A DNA stretch of 13,903 bases from RGIG464 sp045599585 (GTDB taxonomy: Bacteria > Myxococcota_A > Bradymonadia > UBA4248). This document shows, in pieces, positions 6,577 to 13,903 of this stretch (position 1 is the stretch's first letter; each line of letters starts with the position of its first letter). The stretch is from positions 1 through 13,903 of the forward strand of contig JAZRWH010000173.1 of NCBI GenBank assembly GCA_045599585.1, given 5' to 3'. Both the position numbers and the translations under genes were made by a program. Below the pieces are notes generated by a model. The model saw only the letters and a list, made by a program, of their open reading frames with translations. It was not told the DNA's origin and made no database searches.

Positions 6577-7584
6577 TTAGAGCAAGTAGCGCATTTTCCA
6601 GGGACCAGCCTTAGAATAACGAAGATTCTCGTCTTCTGCGGCGAACTGCAGTGCAGGAACCAAGAAATCTACCTCGGGGCCAGCTTTAATATCGAAATGA
6701 TCGACAGGCTCATAGAGCTCGCCATCGAGTGTATAGGGTTCCGGTTTACCGAGATCAATTTCGAGAGTTTTTGCCAAAGGTCGTTCGATATTCTTAATAT
6801 CGCCTTTATAGCCGCACAAAATTTGAGGAAAGGCTTTTGCGATCAAAAGCGGTTTACACAACGAGTATGCCAGCTGGAATTCGCCTTCATTACGGCCAGC
6901 TTTAGGCCAAAGCGTGAAATGAAGCGGAAGTCGTTCGATGAACGAAGCAAAGACGGTATGAATTTTTGAATGATCTTCGACAACTTTGCCATTGAGCGTA
7001 AGCGTACAATCCATGAAGCCGAGCTGTTCGCGAGAGAAAGGGCCGTTCGTGGCTGCATCTAAGGTAAGTTTGGAGAGCAGCAGAGCAGCGCCTTTAGGCG
7101 TCGTATCACCATTATCGTAATAAGCTTTCATAAAACGCGCGGCGACGCCAACGCCGAACATAAAAGAAACGTGACCGTTTACCCAAAGCATATTACGGCG
7201 AATGCAGCGCATGGGAATATTATGGCGATAGCGCGCAACAGCGAGCAAAAGATTTGCAAGTCCAGAACCTTGAATGCCAAAAGAGCGTGGCACCATATTT
7301 TGGGTTCCAGTTGGCAAAAGGAGAATGGGGGGCAATTTTTGAGAACCGTAGACTTCGAGGATAATCTCCATCGTTCGGTGTGCAGTGCCGTCGCCGCCGC
7401 TAATTGCAATTATATCGATATCAATACGTTTAAACGTTTCGATAGCTTTATATACATCGTTAATGGAACTTGTTGAATTAACTTCGCCATTGCTACCAAT
7501 GACAAAAGCGAGTTGATCTTTAAGTTCAGGATTAAGACGATTAAGACGTGCGTTGCGATTACTAATAACACCTATACCTGGCAT
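6577..7584 (-). CDS. Diacylglycerol/lipid kinase family protein
   Basis: This 335-residue protein belongs to the DAGK-catalytic (YegS/LCB5-like) family, whose members use ATP to phosphorylate lipid alcohols such as diacylglycerol or sphingoid bases, usually at the cytoplasmic face of the membrane. The glycine-rich nucleotide loop GGDGT is at 63-67, the second loop PTGTQN is at 91-96 (many relatives have a G-T-G-N-D/T pattern), and the C-terminal DGE is at 287-289. There is no signal peptide or TM segment. The start at 7584 has AGGA about nine bases upstream. The gene begins 32 bases after the J-domain gene on the same strand, so the two are probably co-transcribed, ending at the terminator at 6506-6534. 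The Gln in the second loop is a small departure, so the lipid substrate is left open. Confidence 0.85.
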   Translation of the reverse strand: MPGIGVISNRNARLNRLNPELKDQLAFVIGSNGEVNSTSSINDVYKAIETFKRIDIDIIAISGGDGTAHRTMEIILEVYGSQKLPPILLLPTGTQNMVPRSFGIQGSGLANLLLAVARYRHNIPMRCIRRNMLWVNGHVSFMFGVGVAARFMKAYYDNGDTTPKGAALLLSKLTLDAATNGPFSREQLGFMDCTLTLNGKVVEDHSKIHTVFASFIERLPLHFTLWPKAGRNEGEFQLAYSLCKPLLIAKAFPQILCGYKGDIKNIERPLAKTLEIDLGKPEPYTLDGELYEPVDHFDIKAGPEVDFLVPALQFAAEDENLRYSKAGPWKMRYLL

Positions 7585-7616
7585 ATGTAATATCCTGTCA
7601 AATGGGGAATGATGGA

Positions 7617-8174
7617 TTAGACCATTCCGTAGTGTTTAGAAATAATTTCGTACGCAGCAGTAATTTCCTGCGTCTTTTGCGTAGCAAGCTTTTCCTTTTC
7701 GGGATCATTTGCATGTTTATCTGGATGCCATTCACGCATTTGGTTGCGGTAGACTTTTTTTACCTCCTCAAAGGGCGTGCCATAAGGCACACCGAGCGTT
7801 TGAAAAGCCTCGAAAACGGGAAGCGTCTCTGGATTGGGCATAAACTGTCCCCATTCGAAGTTCGGATTCGCTTCATGAACGCGAGAAATGACTTTGTAAA
7901 ACTGTCGTTCTGCCATTTTTTGAGCTGCAAAAGGCAGATCACCGATGCGCGTGCCCCCGATACGGACATCTTTCAGCTGCTCTACTCTTTTTCCGCTTTC
8001 GTGGATAATCTTTTCTTTCAACTGTTTGGCTTTAGGGCTCGACTCTATTTTCTGATTGATCTTAGTAACTGCTTTATGAGCAGTTGCCACGCCTTTTTCC
8101 AAACTTCTTTCAAGTTTTCCGGCGCCAGTCTGTAGCCAGTTAAACAAAGCCTCTTTATCGAATTTTTGAGCCAT
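7617..8174 (-). CDS. J-domain (DnaJ-like) protein, C-terminal J domain
   Basis: This 185-residue protein has a J domain at its C-terminus (about 122-183) with the essential HPD triad at 150-152, so it should be able to stimulate the ATPase of a DnaK/Hsp70 partner. The first 120 residues match no domain I recognise: a charged, mostly helical segment (about 15-70), then a linker. It lacks the Gly/Phe region, zinc fingers and C-terminal client-binding domains of true DnaJ, so it is a type III J-protein with a private N-terminal targeting part. A good GGAG site lies about nine bases before the ATG at 8174, immediately preceded by a hairpin. It is followed by the lipid-kinase gene and preceded, 89 bases away, by the large TPR gene. 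Confidence 0.88.
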   Translation of the reverse strand: MAQKFDKEALFNWLQTGAGKLERSLEKGVATAHKAVTKINQKIESSPKAKQLKEKIIHESGKRVEQLKDVRIGGTRIGDLPFAAQKMAERQFYKVISRVHEANPNFEWGQFMPNPETLPVFEAFQTLGVPYGTPFEEVKKVYRNQMREWHPDKHANDPEKEKLATQKTQEITAAYEIISKHYGMV

Positions 8175-8188
8175 ACAATCAAACTCCT

Positions 8189-8211
8189 TTGACCATGAGA
8201 TATTTGGTCAA
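8189..8211 (-). promoter_or_regulatory. Hairpin abutting the J-domain gene ribosome site
   Basis: On the minus strand TTGACCA, a 9-base loop, and TGGTCAA form a 7-bp stem (8189-8211). The sequence AGGAG that serves the J-domain gene begins right at the base of the stem. It could be an operator dyad or an RNA stem tuning translation or separating expression from the TPR gene upstream. No T-tract follows, so it is not a terminator. Confidence 0.4.
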
Positions 8212-8263
8212 GCACAACCAATACACGCAAAGTGTCATCGAAATATCACGAAGCAGCAAAGAT

Positions 8264-11200
8264 CTACTGACAGAACGGATCGACGCGATCAGCGCGTTCG
8301 CGCATCTGAACAGCCTCAAAGGGGCGATTCATCATCGAGAGAAAATCAGCATACCTTCGTTGGTTCTCTGCGAGTTCATGCCAAGCACCAATGGATTCGA
8401 AAAGGCTCGTCGCCGTAGAGAAAAGTTTCTCTGTTTTTTCGAGGGATACTTTTCCGATCTGCCTATGAAAGACTTCGTAATTAAGCTGGGCACTGAGTGC
8501 GTAACCGCGGCTTAGGTAAAGATTATTTTTAAGTTCGCCAGCAATATCGAAAAAGGCCGACAATGCTTTCGTCGTTTTCTGATAGCTGTTTCTACTGAAA
8601 TCAAAGAGAGCTATGAGCAGACGCAGACGTACGTTCCAAGGTTTAAAGGGATGTTCGGCACAAAGAGCCTGAAGTTTAGAAATATCCTCTCTGACAGCAT
8701 CGCGCTGACCAAGACGAATATTCAGTTTCGCTCGAATTTCGTAGAGCATAAACGTGTGATAAACATCTTCTGTAATACCGACTATTTTGAACCCTTCGTC
8801 GATATATTTACGCGCATCGTCGTAATTATTCTTCTGGATTGCTGCATCAGCCATTGCAACGAGAACAGGCGGTTTTTCGAACCAGTACCCTGCTGCATTC
8901 AATGCCTGATAGGATTCTGAGAGGGCTGATTGCGCTCGACTTATATCTCCACGAACGATGTAAATTTCCGCACTGAGTCCAAGTGTTTTTGCAAGCGCAG
9001 GCAAATCGCCAGAGGATCGATAAAGTTCGATGGCACGTTCTACATAACGCATCGCACCTACGAAAGCGCCCTTGTTGCCCGTTCTGAACACGATTTCTGC
9101 CAAACCTAAATAGCAGTCAGAAATGCGTTTTTTATCTTTAAGCGCTTCCGCCAAATCCAAGCCAAACAAAAGCAGGTCGCGTGAATCGTTATAAATACCC
9201 TGACGAAGCAAAGAAATCGCTAGTCCAATAAACGCTTCTACGCTACCCGAAGGATCGCGCGTAAGCTGTGCGACACGAAGCATTGCATTGTAATGCTCCT
9301 GAGCTGCCTGAAATTGTCCAAAACGTGACGCTAAAAGTGCAAGCTCGTTTTGAAGAGCGACGAAAATTTCACCATGTTGAGGCGCAGTATAGCGCAGACA
9401 ATTGTTTAGCAGGTGGAGTGCTGTCATATTAAAGAAGTCATTTCTTCGATCGACAGCAAGTTTAAGCCATACTTTTGATGCCTCTGTCCACATGCCAGCT
9501 TCTTCAAAATGAATCCCGATTAGCGGATCGTTTGGATTATGTTGCGCAAGCAATTGGGCATAACAACCATGGATCGCTTTGCAGAACGTTTCGTCAAGCC
9601 CCTGGGCCAGCAAACGGGCCCCTGTAGGATCACTTAGGCGATAACGTACAAAACCTGAATCTTCGTCCCCAAAACACTGGATTTCGCCAAGTTCAAGAAG
9701 CTCTTGGATCGTGCGCTCTGTCCAACGATGACGAAGATCGTGGAACCATGGTATTTCGTTCGGAAGCGGATCCAACGCCAATATGACTGAAATATCCTCA
9801 AGCTTAAATGGTGTTCCTAAGATCGAGGCAACCGTTATCAGATAAGACTGATCCTGCGTCAAAGAGCCAAAATGAAGACCTACAAGTTCATCAAATCCGC
9901 CCTGAATCATACTCAGTGAGCCATCATCTTCGATTGATGGGGCGCCATGCTCATTAGAAAATACACCACGAACTTCAAGAATCTTCACGATGTACCAAAG
10001 ATGTGTGAAGTAACCCTGGGATTTTTTGACAATCGATTCTGCAAAACCTTTGGGAATCGTCTTATATCGCTTGAGAACCAGTGACACATACGCGTTTATG
10101 GCTTCGTCTGAAACAGGGCCTAAGGTCACCGGTATTGTATCTTCGTATTCATCGACAGCATTGCCACACATAAACACGCAGATATTGGGCATCTGAATTT
10201 TTCTGATCTGTGCTACGACTTCACGCCAACCGTCGTACCATTGCTTGTCAGCATGCGTTAAGAATATCAATACCGGACCATTCTCCGCGTCTTTCTTTAC
10301 CGCACGCAAAAACAATTCGAACAGCTTGTGATCGATATTCTCCGTAAATGACTCGCTCAAATTCTTATTAACCAGCGACTCCAAACCAAACGCTGCAAAC
10401 AAAACATTTTGAGCCCAAGTGACGTCACCCCTATCAACAAGTTCGGGAACGGATGCGATGATGCGCTGCGTTTTAATCTCATTGGAATAACAATTAAATA
10501 TACCAATTCGACTCGCTAAAAGCGTACAAAGACAGGATATCGTCGTTTCACGTATATCAGTGTCGCACGTCGCGTAATACGCTCCAAATCCAAGATGATC
10601 TCTACAGGACTTAATGATGTTATCGATAAATAACTCTGATTCAAATCGATAATCTGAAACGATACGAAAGATTTGTGGAACGTCTACCCCGCCCGAACGA
10701 ACGATCTCCGTAAAAACTTCTTCTACAAGCTCCTCACGCCCGATACAATCAACGCGTTTGCCTAAAAGATTGCGGTTATCGCGACAAAAAATGTGATCAT
10801 ATACAAAATCTACCGAATTGGTACCGCGTTGGACTGAAGCAACGTCATCAGGATGAAGCGGTGCAGATGCATGATACCCCGGCGTTAAAAGATCGTTTTT
10901 ACCATTCTCTGAGTAAAGTGAGTTCACTACATTCGCATTCGTCGAAATGCGACTTCCATCACGCAAAAACTTTGTAGCAAAGACTTCCCCCTGCTCAACC
11001 GGCTTTTTACCTTCGTCGACAAACGATACGTCGATCAAATGCGTTTTGGTTCGCTCAACTTCAATGAGAAGAGGATTATCAATCTTGCTTGGCTCAAGAT
11101 CATGTTTGACAGCTGCGTCTTCCGATTTGTCTAAATTTTTCGTCACAGCAGTCACGGGCAAGCCCAAAATCGTCTTTTGCGGAACAACCGGCTGACCATT

Positions 11201-12022
11201 TGTAGACGGCGTTTTGCCCAATCTTGACGATGGCAACGGCGGCGGCAAAACCTTGCTTGTAGCCGGCGGTGCTGAACCCGAATTTTTATTATTCTGAATA
11301 TTATCAGGCTTCTTTTGGGCCATTCCAAAAGAAGTTTGCTCAAATCCATCCTCTTCGTCGTCTTCACCGAGCAGCGACATGTTTAAGGATGAGTGCGTCT
11401 TCTCTTGAGAACCTTCCTTTTTCGAAGTCTTTGAAGACGGTTCTGGCTTAGAGGACGATTCGCTTCCAGGTACATCCCCTTCCAACATCTCAACAGAGAT
11501 AATACTCATATCAAAAGACTTATCGATATCGACAGTCGGCAAAATACCTGAGCTCAACAGTAATCCACTTTGCTGCTGAGAAGTCTCGCTCGGAAATGAA
11601 ACACGCGGAATTGGCGGTTTAAGAATCGATGAATTGATCGATGGACCTGCGTTGGGAAGCGTTATTAAGCCATTTTCAGACAATCTAACCTTCGGAGAAT
11701 TAGAATCCCCTGCTTTGTCACCTTTCCAACTTGGATCAAGCGCTGCCGTAATTCTAGAAGCAAATACAGCATCCTTTTTTTCAGATTCAGACTCTTCTGC
11801 CTTAGAAGAAACGCTCTTTTCTTCCGATAGCGTCTCACTTTTATGCACTTCATCACTCGGATGAACGGGCAAACCAACACACGTTTTATTGCCCATCACA
11901 GTCCCTTGTTGCGTAGGTAAAACCGGTTTTGACTGCTTTTCGGTGCTGTTTTTTGAGTCAGTATCCTTACGAAGTTCGCTGATATTCACGCCAGAAAGCG
12001 TCGATGATTTATCTGAAGCCAT
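8264..12022 (-). CDS. STAND/AAA-like TPR protein with apparently degenerate nucleotide-binding site
   Basis: This 1252-residue cytoplasmic protein has no signal or TM segment. Residues 1-400 are low-complexity (Ser, Glu, Lys, Pro), probably disordered, and carry the repeated motif KTCVGLPV (46-53) and KTILGLPV (283-290). Residues about 425-700 look like the ATPase core of STAND/AAA-16-type regulators: IGREELVEEV (427-436), an FLTHADKQWYDG segment (587-598) where a Walker B plus D-x-H-W would be, and VTLGPVSDEAINAYV (632-646), like the usual L-x-P-L-S-x-E-E-A segment. The expected Walker A place (452-466) reads RIVSDYRFESELF, with no GxxGxGK. A winged-helix-like part (about 715-800) and roughly ten TPR-like helical repeats (about 835-1235) follow. 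In the family such proteins are signalling scaffolds; here the ATPase is probably inactive. GAGGAT lies just before the ATG. It follows the PP2C gene but has a terminator in between. Confidence 0.8.
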   Translation of the reverse strand: MASDKSSTLSGVNISELRKDTDSKNSTEKQSKPVLPTQQGTVMGNKTCVGLPVHPSDEVHKSETLSEEKSVSSKAEESESEKKDAVFASRITAALDPSWKGDKAGDSNSPKVRLSENGLITLPNAGPSINSSILKPPIPRVSFPSETSQQQSGLLLSSGILPTVDIDKSFDMSIISVEMLEGDVPGSESSSKPEPSSKTSKKEGSQEKTHSSLNMSLLGEDDEEDGFEQTSFGMAQKKPDNIQNNKNSGSAPPATSKVLPPPLPSSRLGKTPSTNGQPVVPQKTILGLPVTAVTKNLDKSEDAAVKHDLEPSKIDNPLLIEVERTKTHLIDVSFVDEGKKPVEQGEVFATKFLRDGSRISTNANVVNSLYSENGKNDLLTPGYHASAPLHPDDVASVQRGTNSVDFVYDHIFCRDNRNLLGKRVDCIGREELVEEVFTEIVRSGGVDVPQIFRIVSDYRFESELFIDNIIKSCRDHLGFGAYYATCDTDIRETTISCLCTLLASRIGIFNCYSNEIKTQRIIASVPELVDRGDVTWAQNVLFAAFGLESLVNKNLSESFTENIDHKLFELFLRAVKKDAENGPVLIFLTHADKQWYDGWREVVAQIRKIQMPNICVFMCGNAVDEYEDTIPVTLGPVSDEAINAYVSLVLKRYKTIPKGFAESIVKKSQGYFTHLWYIVKILEVRGVFSNEHGAPSIEDDGSLSMIQGGFDELVGLHFGSLTQDQSYLITVASILGTPFKLEDISVILALDPLPNEIPWFHDLRHRWTERTIQELLELGEIQCFGDEDSGFVRYRLSDPTGARLLAQGLDETFCKAIHGCYAQLLAQHNPNDPLIGIHFEEAGMWTEASKVWLKLAVDRRNDFFNMTALHLLNNCLRYTAPQHGEIFVALQNELALLASRFGQFQAAQEHYNAMLRVAQLTRDPSGSVEAFIGLAISLLRQGIYNDSRDLLLFGLDLAEALKDKKRISDCYLGLAEIVFRTGNKGAFVGAMRYVERAIELYRSSGDLPALAKTLGLSAEIYIVRGDISRAQSALSESYQALNAAGYWFEKPPVLVAMADAAIQKNNYDDARKYIDEGFKIVGITEDVYHTFMLYEIRAKLNIRLGQRDAVREDISKLQALCAEHPFKPWNVRLRLLIALFDFSRNSYQKTTKALSAFFDIAGELKNNLYLSRGYALSAQLNYEVFHRQIGKVSLEKTEKLFSTATSLFESIGAWHELAENQRRYADFLSMMNRPFEAVQMRERADRVDPFCQ

Positions 12023-12342
12023 AATATCCTCATATCGTCAAGGTGCGAGAAGCACTGCAAACTTTCGTTCTACCACAGGCTTACACATTTTGCACGCAAT
12101 CGACAGCCTCATCTTGTTTTCAACACAAAAAAAGGCTCGATTCAATCGAGCCTCATAAATCTACAGATTCTGAATAACTGTGCCTAAAAACGCATCACGA
12201 AAAAAACTCAAGCGTAACACGCTACTACCCAATGAATGGTCCATCCTTATAGGTAATTGAAACGCAATAAATATTCTCTTTCATGCGCACACTACCTAGT
12301 GAAACTTCACAGCACTGACACCTCAAACTCTGTCTTACTAAA
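12023..12342. other. Spacer between PP2C and TPR genes
   Basis: Apart from the terminator at 12124-12152 I find no gene here. The promoter of the TPR gene should lie between about 12030 and 12123 on the minus strand, since the upstream transcript is probably terminated, but no box pair stands out. The part 12153-12342 is plain 3' untranslated sequence with only short weak dyads. Confidence 0.5.
12124..12152 (-). terminator. Intrinsic terminator after the PP2C gene
   Basis: GGCTCGA (12134-12140) pairs with TCGAGCC (12146-12152), extendable through ATT/AAT. On the minus strand it is followed by seven T's (complement of 12127-12133). It lies about 190 bases past the phosphatase stop and about 100 bases before the TPR gene start, separating the two transcripts. 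Confidence 0.85.
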
Positions 12343-13119
12343 TTAATAAACGACCTGGGCCAAAAGCGCCGTAACATTGTCAGGACCACCGTTCGTATTT
12401 GCTGCGATAATCAACTCGCGGCAACACTCTTTTAAGTCGCCCTGATGCTTGTCAAGAATCTCTCGTAGCTGAGGATCTTTGACTGGATCGCATAAACCAT
12501 CCGAACAAAGCAAATAGATATCCCCATCTTCATGCTCGTAAAAATGCGTTTCTACTTCGACAGATTCCGCTAAACCCACAGCACGCGTGATGACGTTTTT
12601 GTAAGGAAACGATGGCAAATCTTCTGGCTTAAGGATGTTTGATCGAATGTACTCATTTGCAAGCGAATGATCGACCGTCATCTGCTTGAGCTCGCCCTTG
12701 CGAAAACGATAACACCTAGAATCGCCCACGTGCGCAATAAATACCCCCTCTTTCACGACATAAATACCAACACATGTCGTTCCCATGCCTTTGTTTTCGG
12801 CTTTTTCCAACGATGCCTTGTGTATCTCCGCATTCGCTTTCGTTATCGCCGCGATCAAACGGCGCTCTTCACGGCTGCGTGGCTTCTTTTTACCGTATGG
12901 CCACGGATTAAGCTCTATCGGCATCGTTTGATTCTCTGTTTCTTCATAATACTTAAGAATCGTTTCAACGGCCATGCCAGATGCTACTTCACCAGACAAA
13001 TGACCGCCCATACCGTCTGCTACAACGACAAATGACTCCTTCGGCGAAATCAGAAAATTATCTTCGTTATGGTCGCGACACATGCCCGTGTCCGTCAAAC
13101 CAGCACACTTTAACCGCAT
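12343..13119 (-). CDS. PP2C-family serine/threonine protein phosphatase (Stp/PrpC-like)
   Basis: This 258-residue soluble metal-dependent phosphatase should remove phosphate from Ser/Thr residues and oppose Hanks-type kinases. The family motifs are all present: RDHNEDN (15-21), VVADGMGGH with Asp35-Gly36 (32-40), GMGTT (111-115), AHVGDSRCYR (129-138), LLCSDGL with Asp207 (203-209) and GGPDNVTALL with Asp247-Asn248 (244-253). Length matches the bacterial Stp1/PrpC group. There is a modest insertion of basic and acidic residues near 72-86. The ATG at 13119 has AGGAG about 11 bases upstream. No kinase gene lies in the window, so its partner kinase is elsewhere. Ser/Thr-rich targets such as the TPR protein next door are possible substrates, by inference. 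Confidence 0.95.
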   Translation of the reverse strand: MRLKCAGLTDTGMCRDHNEDNFLISPKESFVVVADGMGGHLSGEVASGMAVETILKYYEETENQTMPIELNPWPYGKKKPRSREERRLIAAITKANAEIHKASLEKAENKGMGTTCVGIYVVKEGVFIAHVGDSRCYRFRKGELKQMTVDHSLANEYIRSNILKPEDLPSFPYKNVITRAVGLAESVEVETHFYEHEDGDIYLLCSDGLCDPVKDPQLREILDKHQGDLKECCRELIIAANTNGGPDNVTALLAQVVY

Positions 13120-13399
13120 ATTCTCTCTATCTCCTAAAAATAACCCTGACGCACACCTTTCCGTGCAAAAAATGGCTACTCTCTCTGCATGTTAACAGTA
13201 TTCTACAATCAATACAATAAAAAGCCGTTCGCTTCGATATCTCCTGGCAACTATGCCTACAATATCCTTCCTCCACTTGTACTACGTTTGCTTTTTTTTA
13301 CAAATTGACTCACTACTGTCTCACTGTCATTCTCTGACATACTCGCAAACGCTTACCCATCACTACGATTATTGTATTGCAACTCGTGGAAAATCTCGT
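13120..13399. other. Upstream region of the PP2C gene, otherwise empty
   Basis: No gene, RNA or terminator is recognised here. The phosphatase promoter should be on the minus strand within this stretch, but I cannot pick convincing -10/-35 boxes. Confidence 0.45.
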
Positions 13400-13457
13400 G
13401 AGGGGGATGTCTCCCCCTGAGCGGCTATTTGCTTTGCAAATACGCCGCTACCCCCTC
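13400..13457 (-). repeat. Family 2 double-hairpin element, copy 3 (compact, inverted)
   Basis: Read on the minus strand this is GAGGGGGTAGCGGCGTAT, a short stem ATTTGC-AAA-GCAAAT (complement of 13427-13441, overlapping the frame), then ATAGCCGCTCA, GGGGGA-GACA-TCCCCC and TC. It is the shortest copy (58 bp). Its outer ends GAGGGGG and CCCCCTC are also complementary to each other. It is in inverted orientation relative to copy 1 and lies about 50 bp from family 1 copy C. Confidence 0.8.
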
Positions 13458-13510
13458 TGCCTGCGGCGCTGCTATTGAAATATAAAGCTTTACGCTTTTA
13501 TTCTATTCCC

Positions 13511-13903
13511 CTGCTGTCCCACTAAAATTTCATAAACTACTCGGACAACTCTACAGTAGCTTTGTTTTATCGATATATAGTCACTTCTAAACATGAAAAA
13601 GACTTAGATAACTGTTAAATCGCACGCGTCGCGAAGCCGAAGGCAAGCAGCGGGCGCACCGGGCGAGCGGGCGAGCATGTTGAAGACGAAGTCAAGTTCG
13701 CGCCCGCCAAGGAACTTTTATATTTTGAGAGCGTTTGAATACAGTTCGAGGAAACAACGAAAATCCTTGAGGGCGCAGCCTTAAGGCTGTAACCGAAAGG
13801 ATTGAGGAAGGTGACGAAGAAATGTGTCAAACGCTCTCAAAAGAATGCGGGATTCCAAAGGGGCATCCTCAATACGACGCTCCTTTGGGCCGTCCGCAGA
13901 ACA
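13511..13903 (+). repeat. Family 1 element, copy C with a different internal stem (runs off the window)
   Basis: It begins with CTGCTGTCCCAC (13511-13522), the same terminal sequence as the other copies, and continues with the shared left arm (13547-13582 identical to 435-470 and 28-63) and GCGAAGC (13631-13637). The central module is unlike copy B: a 16-bp perfect stem TTTTGAGAGCGTTTGA (13723-13738) with TCAAACGCTCTCAAAA (13827-13842), enclosing AATCCTT/AAGGATT (13762-13768, 13797-13803) and the palindrome CAGCCTTAAGGCTG (13776-13789). The shared right module then returns (GATTCCAAAGGGGC and CCGTCCGCAG, matching 666-714), with stem CCAAAGGGGC/GCTCCTTTGG. The right terminus lies beyond the window. 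The left arm has an in-frame stop compared with A and B, which argues against coding. Confidence 0.78.

Noticed and set aside
13615..13830. 71-codon minus-strand ORF inside family 1 copy C
   Set aside because: It lies within the variable stem and left arm of the repeat; no matching frame exists in the other copies. Not convincing as a transposase remnant.

Overview
The window looks like an accessory-rich chromosomal segment of a gut- or sediment-type member of the Myxococcota/Bradymonadota (former Deltaproteobacteria) lineage. This is inference. It rests on a large lipoprotein with an EGF-like Cys-rich N-terminus and Gly/Ser/Thr linkers, an AAA/STAND-TPR giant with a long disordered N-terminus, a PP2C phosphatase, and a PilS/NtrB-like kinase, all in a moderate-GC genome with AT-rich intergenic DNA. 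No marker gene fixes the taxonomy.

Layout. 1-970 is gene-free and made of repeats: a deleted (1-183) and a full (396-801) copy of a palindrome-ended element (family 1), then a double-hairpin element (family 2, 886-969). 1121-3826 (+) is an extracellular GH13 alpha-amylase-type lipoprotein, closed by an intrinsic terminator. 3892-5493 (+) is an orphan six-TM sensor histidine kinase. A convergent hairpin separates it from 5604-5963 (-), a small MazG-like nucleotide pyrophosphohydrolase. 5964-6576 is gene-free, with a GC-rich hairpin pair and another family 2 copy. Four minus-strand genes follow, read right to left: a PP2C phosphatase (12343-13119, own terminator near 12130), a 1252-residue TPR protein whose ATPase core appears to lack nucleotide-binding residues (8264-12022), a C-terminal J-domain protein (7617-8174) and a diacylglycerol/lipid-kinase-family protein (6577-7584), closed by a good terminator. 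The right end again carries family 2 (13400-13457, inverted) and family 1 (13511 to the window end).

How the parts relate. The amylase would bind and cut starch-like glucans at the cell surface. The PP2C phosphatase, and the TPR protein with its Ser/Thr-rich tail and repeated KTxxGLPV motif, suggest phospho-Ser/Thr signalling; the J-domain and lipid-kinase genes lie downstream on the same strand and the latter two are probably co-transcribed. These functional links are inference.

The most unusual material is the repeats. Both families keep a fixed sequence frame but swap the sequence of an internal stem while preserving its self-complementarity. They sit side by side at both ends of the window. 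I found no transposase, reverse transcriptase or other protein in the window that would explain them.
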